Below are positions 44,667 to 53,294 of a DNA stretch of 64,000 bases, piece after piece (positions within the stretch are counted from its first letter, which is position 1; every line of letters begins with the position of its first letter). The position numbers and the translations under genes are program-made. This DNA comes from Bradyrhizobium sp. Y36 (lineage in GTDB: Bacteria; Pseudomonadota; Alphaproteobacteria; Rhizobiales; Xanthobacteraceae): the NCBI RefSeq assembly GCF_002531575.1, contig NZ_NWTI01000003.1, positions 372,001 to 436,000 of the forward strand, written 5' to 3'. The notes beneath the pieces are model-generated. The model did no database searches. It saw nothing but the letters and a program-made list of their open reading frames with translations, and was not told the origin of the DNA.

Positions 44667-45725
44667 TCACTTGAACCAGTGCACCAGTGCGATGCTGATG
44701 CCGAGCAGCAGCATCAGCGACAGCGTCACCGCGGCCGTCACCCTGCCCCCGACATTGGCAAGCACCTTCACGTCGACGCCGAGACCGAGAGCGGCCATCG
44801 ACACCACCGTGAGAAAGCCGGTGATCTTCGTGATCGGCGCCACCACAGTGCCCGGTACGATCTCGAGGGAGCGCAGCGTCGCGAGCGCGAGGAAGCCGAG
44901 GATGAACCAGGGGACCAGGCGGAAGAAACCGACATTGGTCTTCTTGGCATCGCTCTGCCAGCGCGAGGCGACCAGCGACAGGCCGACGACGACGGGCCCC
45001 AGCATGAGCACGCGCATCAGCTTCACCAGTGTGCCGATCTGCGTCGAGACGAGCCCCGCCGGCACCGTCGCGGCGAGCACCTGCGGCACCGCATAGACGG
45101 TCAGGCCCGCGAGGATGCCATATTGCGTGGCGGACAGTTGCAGAAGCGGGATCAACAGCGGCAGGCCGAGGACCATCATCACGCCGAGGATCGCGGTGAA
45201 GGAGATCGAGGATGCGATCTCGTCGTTGTTGGCGCCAATGATGGGCGCCACCGCCGCAATCGCCGAATTGCCGCAGATCGAGTTGCCGCATGCGATCAGG
45301 ATCGACAACCGCGTCGACAGGCCGAGCAGCCGGCTGAGGCCGAAGGACACGCAGAGCGCGATCACGACGACCGCGGCGATCGAGGCCAGCAGCGCAATAC
45401 CCGAAGCGGCGATGGCGGCGAAACTGATCGAGGCTCCCAGCAGCATGACGGCCACCTCAAGCAGCTGCTTGGCGCTGAAGGCGATGCCGGCCTGCCAGCG
45501 CGGAGCCGGCTTCCAGAAGCTGCGCAGCGCCATGCCGAGCAGGATCGCCATCACCAGCGCCTCGACATAGGGGTGCTCGAAGACCCCCAGTTCCAGGTGC
45601 TCGAGCAGGGCCGAAACGCCGGCCACGGCAATACAGAGCAGAATGCCGGGAATCAGCGCGACGACGCGGCTCGCGGCAGTGGTCGGCTTGGCGTCGGCCG
45701 GGCTGGATGCTTGATTCTGCGACAC
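44667..45725 (-). CDS. YeiH-family (putative sulfate exporter family) membrane transporter
   Basis: 352 residues, about ten membrane helices, UPF0324/YeiH family. The stretch IACGNSICGNSAIAAVAPII near residue 145 is the family hallmark. Some members have been linked to export of sulfate/sulfite-type anions, but no transport activity is firmly known for this one. GTG start at 45725 behind GGGAGAGA. Converges with the sulfonate-type transporter operon, an association that suggests handling of its oxidised sulfur product (inference). Confidence 0.85.
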   Translation of the reverse strand: MSQNQASSPADAKPTTAASRVVALIPGILLCIAVAGVSALLEHLELGVFEHPYVEALVMAILLGMALRSFWKPAPRWQAGIAFSAKQLLEVAVMLLGASISFAAIAASGIALLASIAAVVVIALCVSFGLSRLLGLSTRLSILIACGNSICGNSAIAAVAPIIGANNDEIASSISFTAILGVMMVLGLPLLIPLLQLSATQYGILAGLTVYAVPQVLAATVPAGLVSTQIGTLVKLMRVLMLGPVVVGLSLVASRWQSDAKKTNVGFFRLVPWFILGFLALATLRSLEIVPGTVVAPITKITGFLTVVSMAALGLGVDVKVLANVGGRVTAAVTLSLMLLLGISIALVHWFK

Positions 45726-45869
45726 AAATCTCTCCCAGAGGAGAAATATTTATACGCAGCGTCGGCTCAATGGGGAATAAGTTTTCGGCATATCAGGGCC
45801 GAGAGAAGTTCTGTCCCCAGCCCGGAATAATCGTGGTCAGACGATCAGGCCAGCCTCAGAAGGCAAGCC

Positions 45870-46088
45870 TTAGAAGATCAGGCTCTTGGCGAGCGAAGCA
45901 ACCCGGCTGAAGCCGTCATAGATGCCCGGCTCGAAGAAGGCCGCACGGGCCAGCACGATGCCGGCGACAAGCGACCAGAACACCGTGGTGCCGGCCCGCA
46001 GCAGGAGCTTTGAGGCACGCGATTTCGGCTGGGCATCCGTTGCGGACACCAGCTGCTCGCCGAAAGGCTCAAATCCAGTGCGTTCCAT
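45870..46088 (-). CDS. Small hypothetical single-span membrane protein
   Basis: 72 residues from ATG 46088 (a longer frame reaches 46148). Charged N-terminal half, then one hydrophobic segment (TTVFWSLVAGIVLARAAFF) and a short C-terminal tail. No family recognised. Between the YeiH gene and livF on the same strand. Weak ribosome-binding site; existence moderately likely. The flanking gap 46089-46254 shows nothing further. Confidence 0.45.
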   Translation of the reverse strand: MERTGFEPFGEQLVSATDAQPKSRASKLLLRAGTTVFWSLVAGIVLARAAFFEPGIYDGFSRVASLAKSLIF

Positions 46089-46254
46089 GACCGTGGCCAA
46101 TCCATCAATTTCAAATGGGAATGTCGTCGTTTCCCACCCAAACGGCAATGGAAGCGATTGGCGTTTTTGCCCCTGCGAGGGGAATCTCCTTCCGCCGGAC
46201 TTGCCCGGGACAATAGTTTTCTTCTTCCGGCCTACTTAGGCACCGGCGTCCGGT

Positions 46255-46968
46255 CTACAGCGCCAGGTAGCGCCGCCGGATGGCATCATCGGCCTTCAGC
46301 GCGTCGATTCCCGCGGCATAGACGATCTGGCCCTTGTCGATGACCGTGGCGTGGCTGGCAAGGCCGAGGCAGAAATGCATGTTCTGCTCGGCGATCAGCA
46401 CGGTTGATCCAATGCTTCGAAGCTGGCGCAGCAGCTCGCCGATCCGCTGCACGATGATCGGCGCAAGGCCCTCGCTCGGCTCGTCCAGCAGCAGCAGCGC
46501 GGGATTGCCCATCAGCGTGCGCGCGATCGCCAGCATCTGCTGCTCGCCGCCGGAGAGGCGTCCGGCGATGCGATGGCGCAGCGGCTCCAGCAGCGGGAAG
46601 ACCTCATAGATCCGCTTGATCGGCCATTCGTCCTGGCCCTCAGGTCCCTTCTTGCGACCGATGACCAGATTGTCCTCGACGCTGTGCTCCGGAAAGATCT
46701 GGCGGTCCTCCGGCACGAAGCCGAGACCCGCGCGCGCGATCGTGTGCGGCTTCTGGCCGGAGATCACCGCACCGCGCAGGCTCACTTTGCCCCGACGCGG
46801 CGGCGCAAGACCCATGATCGCCTTCATCGTCGTCGACTTGCCGGCACCGTTGCGGCCGAGCAGCGCCATGGTCTCGCCCTGCCGCACCGACAGGCCGACG
46901 CCGAACAGGATCTGGCTGGTGCCGTAATAGACGTCGAGATCGGCGACTTCGATGACGACGGCGCTCAT
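46255..46968 (-). CDS. livF: Branched-chain-type ABC transporter ATPase LivF
   Basis: 237 residues. Walker A GRNGAGKST near 42, FVPEDRQIFPEHSVEDNL, signature LSGGEQQMLAIARTL, Walker B LLLDEPSEGLAP: all LivF hallmarks. ATG 46968 overlaps the livG stop by four bases. Confidence 0.95.
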   Translation of the reverse strand: MSAVVIEVADLDVYYGTSQILFGVGLSVRQGETMALLGRNGAGKSTTMKAIMGLAPPRRGKVSLRGAVISGQKPHTIARAGLGFVPEDRQIFPEHSVEDNLVIGRKKGPEGQDEWPIKRIYEVFPLLEPLRHRIAGRLSGGEQQMLAIARTLMGNPALLLLDEPSEGLAPIIVQRIGELLRQLRSIGSTVLIAEQNMHFCLGLASHATVIDKGQIVYAAGIDALKADDAIRRRYLAL

Positions 46969-47720
46969 GCGGCGGCTCCCGCATGTTCGGTGCCGAGATA
47001 GGCATCGATCACGGCGCTGTTGTTGCGGATCTCGTCGGGCGTGCCCGTGGCGAGGATGCGCCCGTAGCACAGCACGACGATCTTGGGCGCGATCTTGAAC
47101 ACGATGTCCATGTCGTGCTCGATGAACACGACGGTGATCTTCTGGGTCTCCCAGAGCTCGCGCACCTTGTCGATCATGCGCCAGCGTTCTTCCGGACCCA
47201 TGCCGGCAGTCGGCTCGTCCAGCAGCAATACCTTTGGTTCGAGCACCAGCGCCAGCGCGATGTCGAGCAATTTCTGGTCGCCATGCGAAAGCGTCGCAGC
47301 GGTGCGATGACGCTTGCCGGCAAGGCCCAGCAGCTCCATCACGTGCTCGGCGCGGTCGCGTGTCTCCGGCAGCGGAAAGCGCTTGTGCAGGACCGCGGAC
47401 GAACGCTGGTCGGCGCTGACGGCCGCGAGCATGGTTTCCTGCACCGTCAACGACTTGAAGATGCTCGCGACCTGGAAGGCGCGGCCGATGCCGTGGCGCA
47501 CGATCTCCGGCGGCGATCGCCCGGCGAGATCGACGCCGTCGAGCAGCACCTGACCGCTGTCAGGCTTGAGCGCGCCGGTGATCAGATTGAAGAACGTGCT
47601 CTTGCCGGCGCCGTTCGGACCGATCACGGCCGTGAGCGAGCCGTCGGGGAAGTCGAGCGTGACGTCGTTGGTCGCCTTCACGCCGCCAAAGGATTTTGCG
47701 AGGTTGCGGATCTCAAGCAT
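46965..47720 (-). CDS. livG: Branched-chain-type ABC transporter ATPase LivG
   Basis: 251 residues. Walker A GPNGAGKST near 34, RAFQVASIFKSLTV, LSHGDQKLLDIALAL (typical LivG signature variant), LLLDEPTAGMGPEE, and FIEHDMDIVFKIA. Two bases after livM. Second ATPase of the hydrophobic-carboxylate importer. Confidence 0.95.
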   Translation of the reverse strand: MLEIRNLAKSFGGVKATNDVTLDFPDGSLTAVIGPNGAGKSTFFNLITGALKPDSGQVLLDGVDLAGRSPPEIVRHGIGRAFQVASIFKSLTVQETMLAAVSADQRSSAVLHKRFPLPETRDRAEHVMELLGLAGKRHRTAATLSHGDQKLLDIALALVLEPKVLLLDEPTAGMGPEERWRMIDKVRELWETQKITVVFIEHDMDIVFKIAPKIVVLCYGRILATGTPDEIRNNSAVIDAYLGTEHAGAAA

Positions 47721-47722
47721 GG

Positions 47723-48742
47723 CTAGCGCCCCTCGCCAGCGTCGCGCCGGTGCGCGAACCATTCGGCGACGAAGTCCAGCAGGCCCTTGCGCAGGCCCAG
47801 CGCGAAGAACAGGATGACCACGCCGAGCACGATGCCATGATATTCGGTGAAGCGCGTCACGGTGTCGTTGAGCAGAAGCAGCAGGACCGTGCCGACGATC
47901 GGCCCGAGGAAGGTCGAGACGCCGCCGAGCATGTTGATGAAGATCGCTTCTCCCGAGATGGTCCAGTAGGCGAATTCCGGATAGGCGCCCGAGACGAACA
48001 GCGCCATCACCATGCCGCCCATCGCCGCGAACAGCGCCGCCAGCACGAACACGGTGAGCTTTGCGCGCCAGACGTCGATGCCGAGAAAGCTCGCGCGCGC
48101 GGCATTGTCGCGGATCATGCGCAGCGTGTAGCCGAACGGCGATTGCGCGATCTGGCGCATCGCGAGCAGGCCGAGGATCAGCAGCGCGCAGCTCGTGACA
48201 TAGAGATGGACGTGGTTGGCGAGATCGATGCCGAGAAAGACCGGCCGCGGAATGCCGCCACGCAGGCCCTGGTCGCCGCCGGTGAAGGAAGCCCAGGACA
48301 GGATGGTCGAATGGATCAGCATCTGGAAGGCGAGCGTGACGAAGGCGAAATAGATCTCCTTCAGCCGCACGCAGATCGCGCCGATGATCGCAGCGATCAC
48401 GGCAGTGATCGCCAGCGTCGCGACGAAGGCGACCGGAATGGGCACGCCGAGCTTCTGCATGATCAGGCCGAAGCTGTAGGCGCCGAGCCCGAAGAACATG
48501 CCATGGCCGAACGAGGTCAGGCCGGTGTAGCCAACCAGGAGATTGAGCGAGGTCGCGAACAGGCCGTAGGCCGAGCAGCGGATGATGAAATCGAGCAGCG
48601 CCTTGCTGCCCGTGAACAGCGGCAGGCTCGCCAGCACGGCGAACGCAATGACCGCGATCAGCAGATCGCGATAGCGCCGCAGCGCCGCGCCGCTGCGCAC
48701 CGATGGCAGTGCCTGGGCGCGGCCGGCCTCGAGTTCGGTCAT
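47723..48742 (-). CDS. livM: Branched-chain-type ABC transporter permease LivM
   Basis: 339 residues, about nine to ten helices. NLLVGYTGLTSFGHGMFFGLGAY near residue 68 is the LivM signature and IRDNAARASFLGID is the EAA-like loop. Overlaps livH by four bases. Confidence 0.94.
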   Translation of the reverse strand: MTELEAGRAQALPSVRSGAALRRYRDLLIAVIAFAVLASLPLFTGSKALLDFIIRCSAYGLFATSLNLLVGYTGLTSFGHGMFFGLGAYSFGLIMQKLGVPIPVAFVATLAITAVIAAIIGAICVRLKEIYFAFVTLAFQMLIHSTILSWASFTGGDQGLRGGIPRPVFLGIDLANHVHLYVTSCALLILGLLAMRQIAQSPFGYTLRMIRDNAARASFLGIDVWRAKLTVFVLAALFAAMGGMVMALFVSGAYPEFAYWTISGEAIFINMLGGVSTFLGPIVGTVLLLLLNDTVTRFTEYHGIVLGVVILFFALGLRKGLLDFVAEWFAHRRDAGEGR

Positions 48743-49641
48743 GCCGCCTCCTTGCCGAACAGGCCGGTTGGCTTGGAGACGAGCACGATCACCATGAACA
48801 GATACATCAAGCCTTCCGTGAACAGAGGAAAGCCGAGCGAGCCGAACGAGCGGATCAAGCCAAGCAGCAGCGCGCCGATCAGCGCGCCGAGGATCGAGCC
48901 CATGCCGCCGATCACCGTGACGATGAAGGATTCGATCAGCACGGAAAATCCCATTCCCGGCGTCAGCGAGCGCACTGGCGCCGCGAGCGCGCCGGCAAGG
49001 CCTGCCAGCATTCCGCCGAGCGCGAACACGCCGCCATAGATCAGGCCGGTGTTGATGCCGAGCGCGGAGACCATGCCGGGATTATGCGCGGCGGCGCGGA
49101 TCACCTTACCGATGCGCGTGCGCGACAGGCCAGCACCGAGCACGATGGCCGCGACGAGCGCGACGCCGATGAGCAGCAGATAATAAGGCGGCACCACGCC
49201 GCCGGCGATGAACAGCGGCATCACCTGGAACGCGGACGGCATGCCCATCGACTTGAATTCCGGTCCCCAGATGATGCGCACCACATCGTCGAAGATCAAC
49301 ACAAAGGCATAGCAGACGAGCAGCTGCATCAAGACGTCCGCGCCATAGACGCGGCTCATGAAGACGCGCTCGAAGATCAGGCCAAGGATCGCAGTCCCGG
49401 CCGCGCCCGCCAGCATCGCCAGCGCAAAGCTGCCGGTGAGCTGGTAGGCCGTCATCGCGAAATAGGCGCCGAACATGTAGAAGGCGCCGTGGCTGAAATT
49501 GACCACCTTGAGCACGCCGAAGATCAAGGTCAGCCCGACCGCGACCAGGAACAGCAGCATGCCGATGATGAGGCCGCTGGTGGTCTGCGTCACCAGGCAG
49601 GCGGAGCTGGAGAGGCAGCCGGCAAGCGCATCGAGATCCAC
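48739..49641 (-). CDS. livH: Branched-chain-type ABC transporter permease LivH
   Basis: 300 residues, about eight helices. VGLTLIFGVLKVVNFSHGAFYM near residue 35 is the LivH signature. GTG 49641 is the longest sensible start, though no clear Shine-Dalgarno is visible; the N-terminal CLSSSAC segment is unusual. 90 bases downstream of the binding-protein gene, with a hairpin between. Confidence 0.93.
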   Translation of the reverse strand: MDLDALAGCLSSSACLVTQTTSGLIIGMLLFLVAVGLTLIFGVLKVVNFSHGAFYMFGAYFAMTAYQLTGSFALAMLAGAAGTAILGLIFERVFMSRVYGADVLMQLLVCYAFVLIFDDVVRIIWGPEFKSMGMPSAFQVMPLFIAGGVVPPYYLLLIGVALVAAIVLGAGLSRTRIGKVIRAAAHNPGMVSALGINTGLIYGGVFALGGMLAGLAGALAAPVRSLTPGMGFSVLIESFIVTVIGGMGSILGALIGALLLGLIRSFGSLGFPLFTEGLMYLFMVIVLVSKPTGLFGKEAA

Positions 49642-49695
49642 GGGAGCACTTTCATTGTCGCGCGCCTGAGATGACGCGGAGGACCAAACGAAAAT

Positions 49696-49721
49696 GGCGG
49701 AGACGGTCGCCCGCCTCCGCC
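49696..49721 (-). terminator. Intra-operon hairpin between livK and livH, with T-rich tail
   Basis: In the minus-strand direction GGCGGAG (49721-49715) pairs with CTCCGCC (49702-49696), followed by ATTTTCGTTT, a partial terminator tail. Begins ten bases past the livK stop. Confidence 0.6.
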
Positions 49722-49731
49722 GCGCATCAGA

Positions 49732-50991
49732 TCAGGTGTAGCCCTTGCTCTTCTTCCACTCGGCTTCGAGCTCGAAGATGGTCTTCCAGTCGCCGGCCTT
49801 GACCTCGGGCACATACGGCTCCTGCGGAATCGTGGTGCCCCAGCCGATGGCATAGCCGACCAGCGTGTGGTCGTCGCCGCGCATCGTCACGGTGCCGTCG
49901 GCGCCGAACGGGCATTTGATAGTGAGGCCCTTCAGGACTTCCGCGAGCTTCTTGCCGTCGGCCGAGTTCGCCTTTTTGGCGGCTTCGGCGAGGAACATCA
50001 CCGCGGTCGCGTTCTGCCACGACCAGTTGGTCGGATATTCGTTGTACTTGGCCTTGTAGGCATCGCCCCAGGCGGCATTCTCCGGCGTGGTCGGAAACGT
50101 CTTGATGTAGCGGTTGCCGGAATGGATGCCCTTGGGCAGGTTCTTCACCACGGTGAGCGCGGTGTAGTCGGCCATGTTGACCGCGAACACCTCCATCTGG
50201 CCGAACATCGCGTAGATGTTGGCCTGGTCGATGTAGGACGTGAGATCGCCGCCCCACAGGCAGGAATACAGCGCCTGCGGCTTGGCCTGCAAAATCTTCG
50301 TCACCACCTCGGTGTAATCGGGCTGGAACAGCTTTGGCCAGGACTCGCTGATGATCTCGACATCGGGCGCAAAGCGCTTCAGGTAAAGCGTGAACTCGCC
50401 GGTGGTGTCGCGGCCATAGGCGTAATCGGGCGAGCACGTCGCCCACTTCTTCAGGCCCTTGGCCTTGGAGATCGCGGCGGCGTAACTGCCGCCGACGATG
50501 GAATCATGGATGCCCTGCCGCACGCAGCGGAATGCGTTGGGGATGTGCTGCTTCGGATCGGCAGTGAGCGAGGAAGCTTCCGAGCAGGTGTGGATGCAGA
50601 GCACGCCGAGGTCACGTGCAACCTCGTGCACCGCGAACGATCCGGAGGACGCTTCGCCGTCGAGCAGCAGCTCGCAGCCGTCGGTGTTGACGAGTTCGCG
50701 CGCGACGCGGGCCGCTTCCTGCGGCTGGCCCTTGGAATCGCGGACCACCATCTCGATCTGACGCCCGGCGAGGCCGCCGGCGGCGTTGACCTTCTCCACT
50801 TCGAGCATCACGGCATTGCGCGAGGACGTGCCGAGCTGCGCGACGCGGCCTGACAGGATCGTCGGCATACCGATCTTGATCGTCTTGGCTTGTGCGCGCG
50901 CTACCCACGGCGCGGTAAACGTCATCGCACCGGCGCCCATCAGCGCCAGTGTTGAACGGCGGCTGATGCCCGGCGTGCGGGTTCTCGTCAT
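49732..50991 (-). CDS. livK: Branched-chain-type ABC transporter periplasmic binding protein (LivK-like)
   Basis: 419 residues, type 1 periplasmic binding fold: IKIGMPTILSGRVAQLGTSS starts the domain, and SPDYAYGRDTTGEF lies mid-protein. The N-terminus ISRRSTLALMGAGAMTFTAP looks like a twin-arginine (Tat) signal, cleaved near ARAQ. Ligands of such family members include amino acids, amides, urea and aromatic or aliphatic acids. Divergent from an acyl-CoA synthetase, so a carboxylic acid ligand is plausible. Confidence 0.9.
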   Translation of the reverse strand: MTRTRTPGISRRSTLALMGAGAMTFTAPWVARAQAKTIKIGMPTILSGRVAQLGTSSRNAVMLEVEKVNAAGGLAGRQIEMVVRDSKGQPQEAARVARELVNTDGCELLLDGEASSGSFAVHEVARDLGVLCIHTCSEASSLTADPKQHIPNAFRCVRQGIHDSIVGGSYAAAISKAKGLKKWATCSPDYAYGRDTTGEFTLYLKRFAPDVEIISESWPKLFQPDYTEVVTKILQAKPQALYSCLWGGDLTSYIDQANIYAMFGQMEVFAVNMADYTALTVVKNLPKGIHSGNRYIKTFPTTPENAAWGDAYKAKYNEYPTNWSWQNATAVMFLAEAAKKANSADGKKLAEVLKGLTIKCPFGADGTVTMRGDDHTLVGYAIGWGTTIPQEPYVPEVKAGDWKTIFELEAEWKKSKGYT

Positions 50992-51097
50992 TTTCCCCTC
51001 CCTCTTTCGGGTCGGCGTTTCCTGGTCCCTTGCTGGAGATCGTCTCGTCTCCGTGTTCCCGAGGATTTCAGAGGTAGGGGGGTGACGTCAAGCCAAA

Positions 51098-51122
51098 GAT
51101 GAATTACGAGTCAGAATTCATC
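51098..51122. promoter_or_regulatory. 25-bp palindrome in the livK/acyl-CoA synthetase divergent promoter
   Basis: GATGAATT (51098-51105) and AATTCATC (51115-51122) are perfect 8-bp arms around 9 bases. It lies 41 bases before the synthetase ATG and about 107 before livK. A good candidate operator for the TetR protein encoded next to the synthetase gene. Confidence 0.6.
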
Positions 51123-51162
51123 GCGGAGGGAACGAGGCCGGCAACCGGCCCAAACAAGCGCC

Positions 51163-52656
51163 ATGATCAACCTGTCGAGCTTCATCGCCTTCCATGCCCG
51201 GCGCACGCCTGAGCGACCTGCGCTGAAATATCGCGGCGAGGAGATTTCCTACGCGGCCTTGGATGCGCGCGTGCGCGGGGTCGCGGGCTGGCTTGCCGCA
51301 CAGGGCATCGGCGCCGGCGATGTCGTCGCCGTGCTCATGAAGAACAGCGCGGCGTTCCTGGAGCTCGTCTTCGCCACCAGCCATCTCGGGGCGATTTTCC
51401 TGCCGATCAATTTCCGCCTCTCCCGCGACGAGGTCGGCTACATCGCCATCAACGCCGGCGCACGCCTGCTGATCGCCGATGAAGAGCTCGCCCCCAATGC
51501 CGCGGGTACGAAGACTGTCCTGCTGAACGAAGCTGCGCAGCAGAGCATCACGCACCTCGCAGGTGACGCGCCGCCCGCCTCCATGCATGTTCGTCAGCCG
51601 TCAGACCTGATGCGCCTGATGTACACCTCGGGCACCACCGACCGCCCCAAGGGCGTGATGCTCACTTACGATAATTTCTACTGGAAGTCGGCCGACCAGA
51701 CCATCGCGCTCGGCCTCAGCGCCGACACGCGGCTTCTCGTCGTCGGCCCGCTCTATCACGTCGGCGCGCTCGACCTGCCCGGCATCGCCGTGCTCTGGCA
51801 CGGCGGCTTCATCCGCATCGAGCGCAATTTCGAACCAGAGACGGCGCTCGCGGCCATCGCCGCGGACAAGCTCAACGCCGCCTGGTTCGCACCCGTGATG
51901 ACCACCGCGATTCTCACCTGCCCGACCCGCGACCGCTACGACGTCTCCAGCCTGCAATGGGCGATCGGCGGCGGCGAGAAGACGCCGGAGCTGCGCATCC
52001 GCGCCTTCTCTGAATTCTTCCGCAACGCGCGCTATATCGACGCCTATGGCCTCACCGAGACCGTCGGCGGCGACACCTTCATGGAAGCCGGCCGCGAGAT
52101 CGAGAAGATCGGCTCGACCGGCCGTGCCATCGCCCATGTCGAGATCGAGATCCGCGACGAGGGCGGCAAGACACTGCCGCCGAACGTCAACGGCGAGATC
52201 TGCCTGCGCGGCCCCAAGATCACGCGCGGCTATTGGAAGGACCCGGAGAAAACGGCATCGGCCTTCTTCGGCGACTGGTTCCGCAGCGGCGATGTCGGCT
52301 ATCTCGACGACGATGGCTTTCTGTACCTGACCGACCGCAAGAAGGACATGATCATCTCCGGCGGCGAGAACATCGCCTCCTCCGAGGTCGAACGCGTCAT
52401 CTACGATCTGCCTGAGGTACGCGAGGTCGCCGTGATCGGCCTGCGCGATGCGCGCTGGGGCGAGCGTCCCGTCGCCGTCGTCGTGCTGGCCGGGGGCGCC
52501 AGCCTCGAGCTCCCCGCCCTCACCGATCATTGCCGCGCGCGGTTGGCGAGCTTCAAGGTGCCGAAGCAGCTCGTCATCCGCGACAGCCTGCCGCGCAACC
52601 CGAGTGGAAAGATCCTCAAGCGCGTGCTGCGCGCCGAGCTGGAGACGTCTGAATGA
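51163..52656 (+). CDS. AMP-dependent acyl-CoA synthetase/ligase
   Basis: 497 residues, ANL superfamily. P-loop YTSGTTDRPKG at 154-164, YGLTET, RSGDVGYLDDDGF and the C-terminal catalytic Lys483 in NPSGKILKR. Activates a carboxylic acid to its CoA ester via the acyl-adenylate. Substrate class (medium-chain, aromatic or cyclic acid) is not readable. First gene of a three-gene operon with four-base overlaps. Confidence 0.92.
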   Translation: MINLSSFIAFHARRTPERPALKYRGEEISYAALDARVRGVAGWLAAQGIGAGDVVAVLMKNSAAFLELVFATSHLGAIFLPINFRLSRDEVGYIAINAGARLLIADEELAPNAAGTKTVLLNEAAQQSITHLAGDAPPASMHVRQPSDLMRLMYTSGTTDRPKGVMLTYDNFYWKSADQTIALGLSADTRLLVVGPLYHVGALDLPGIAVLWHGGFIRIERNFEPETALAAIAADKLNAAWFAPVMTTAILTCPTRDRYDVSSLQWAIGGGEKTPELRIRAFSEFFRNARYIDAYGLTETVGGDTFMEAGREIEKIGSTGRAIAHVEIEIRDEGGKTLPPNVNGEICLRGPKITRGYWKDPEKTASAFFGDWFRSGDVGYLDDDGFLYLTDRKKDMIISGGENIASSEVERVIYDLPEVREVAVIGLRDARWGERPVAVVVLAGGASLELPALTDHCRARLASFKVPKQLVIRDSLPRNPSGKILKRVLRAELETSE

Positions 52657-53294
52657 CGCAAGCGAATGCCAAGGTGACGAAGCTCAACCGCGTCGAGCGC
52701 AATGCCTGGACCAAGCAGAAGATCTTTGACGCCGCGACCAAGGTCGTCGGCAAGCATGGCTATGCGGAGGCCTCCGTCGCCCGCATCACGGAAGAAGCCG
52801 GCGTCGCGCAAGGCACCTTCTACAATCACTTCGAGAACCGTCAGGAGCTGCTCGACCAGCTGCTGCCCAAGATCGGCCTCGACATGGTCGAGTTCATCCG
52901 CGCCCGCACCGGCACGGCAGATGCGGCGCGGCAGGAGATCGCGCGCTTCTCCGCCTTCTTCGCCTTCATCCGCGAGGTTCCGGAATTCCTGCGCATCCTC
53001 AACGAGGCCGAGTTCTTCGCGCCGATCGGCTACCAGAAACACCTCGACAACATCTCGATCGCCTATGTCCGCATCTTGCGTCGCGCGCGAGCGGCGGGCG
53101 CGAGCCACGATTACAGCGACGAGGAATTCGAGGCCATCGTCCACATGCTGATGGGCGCGCGCGGCTATCTCAGCCGCCGCTATTCCTATTCGCAAGGCGG
53201 CGTCACCGCCGTGCCCGACCACGTCATCTCGGCTTATCGCAAGCTGATGACGCGCGGCCTCTTCATTGCATCCGGAGATCAGGACACGCCATGA
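52653..53294 (+). CDS. TetR-family transcriptional regulator
   Basis: 213 residues. N-terminal HTH: KIFDAATKVVGKHGYAEASV, then ITEEAGVAQGTFYNHFENRQ, a canonical TetR DNA-binding region. The C-terminal ligand domain is helical. ATG overlaps the synthetase stop and its own stop overlaps the monooxygenase start, so it is made with the enzymes it probably controls. Confidence 0.94.
   Translation: MTQANAKVTKLNRVERNAWTKQKIFDAATKVVGKHGYAEASVARITEEAGVAQGTFYNHFENRQELLDQLLPKIGLDMVEFIRARTGTADAARQEIARFSAFFAFIREVPEFLRILNEAEFFAPIGYQKHLDNISIAYVRILRRARAAGASHDYSDEEFEAIVHMLMGARGYLSRRYSYSQGGVTAVPDHVISAYRKLMTRGLFIASGDQDTP

Noticed and set aside
45726..45800. Possible fifth regulon motif (AATAAGTTTTC) upstream of the YeiH gene
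   Set aside because: It differs from AACTAATYG at several positions that are fixed in the other four copies, so co-regulation is not supported.
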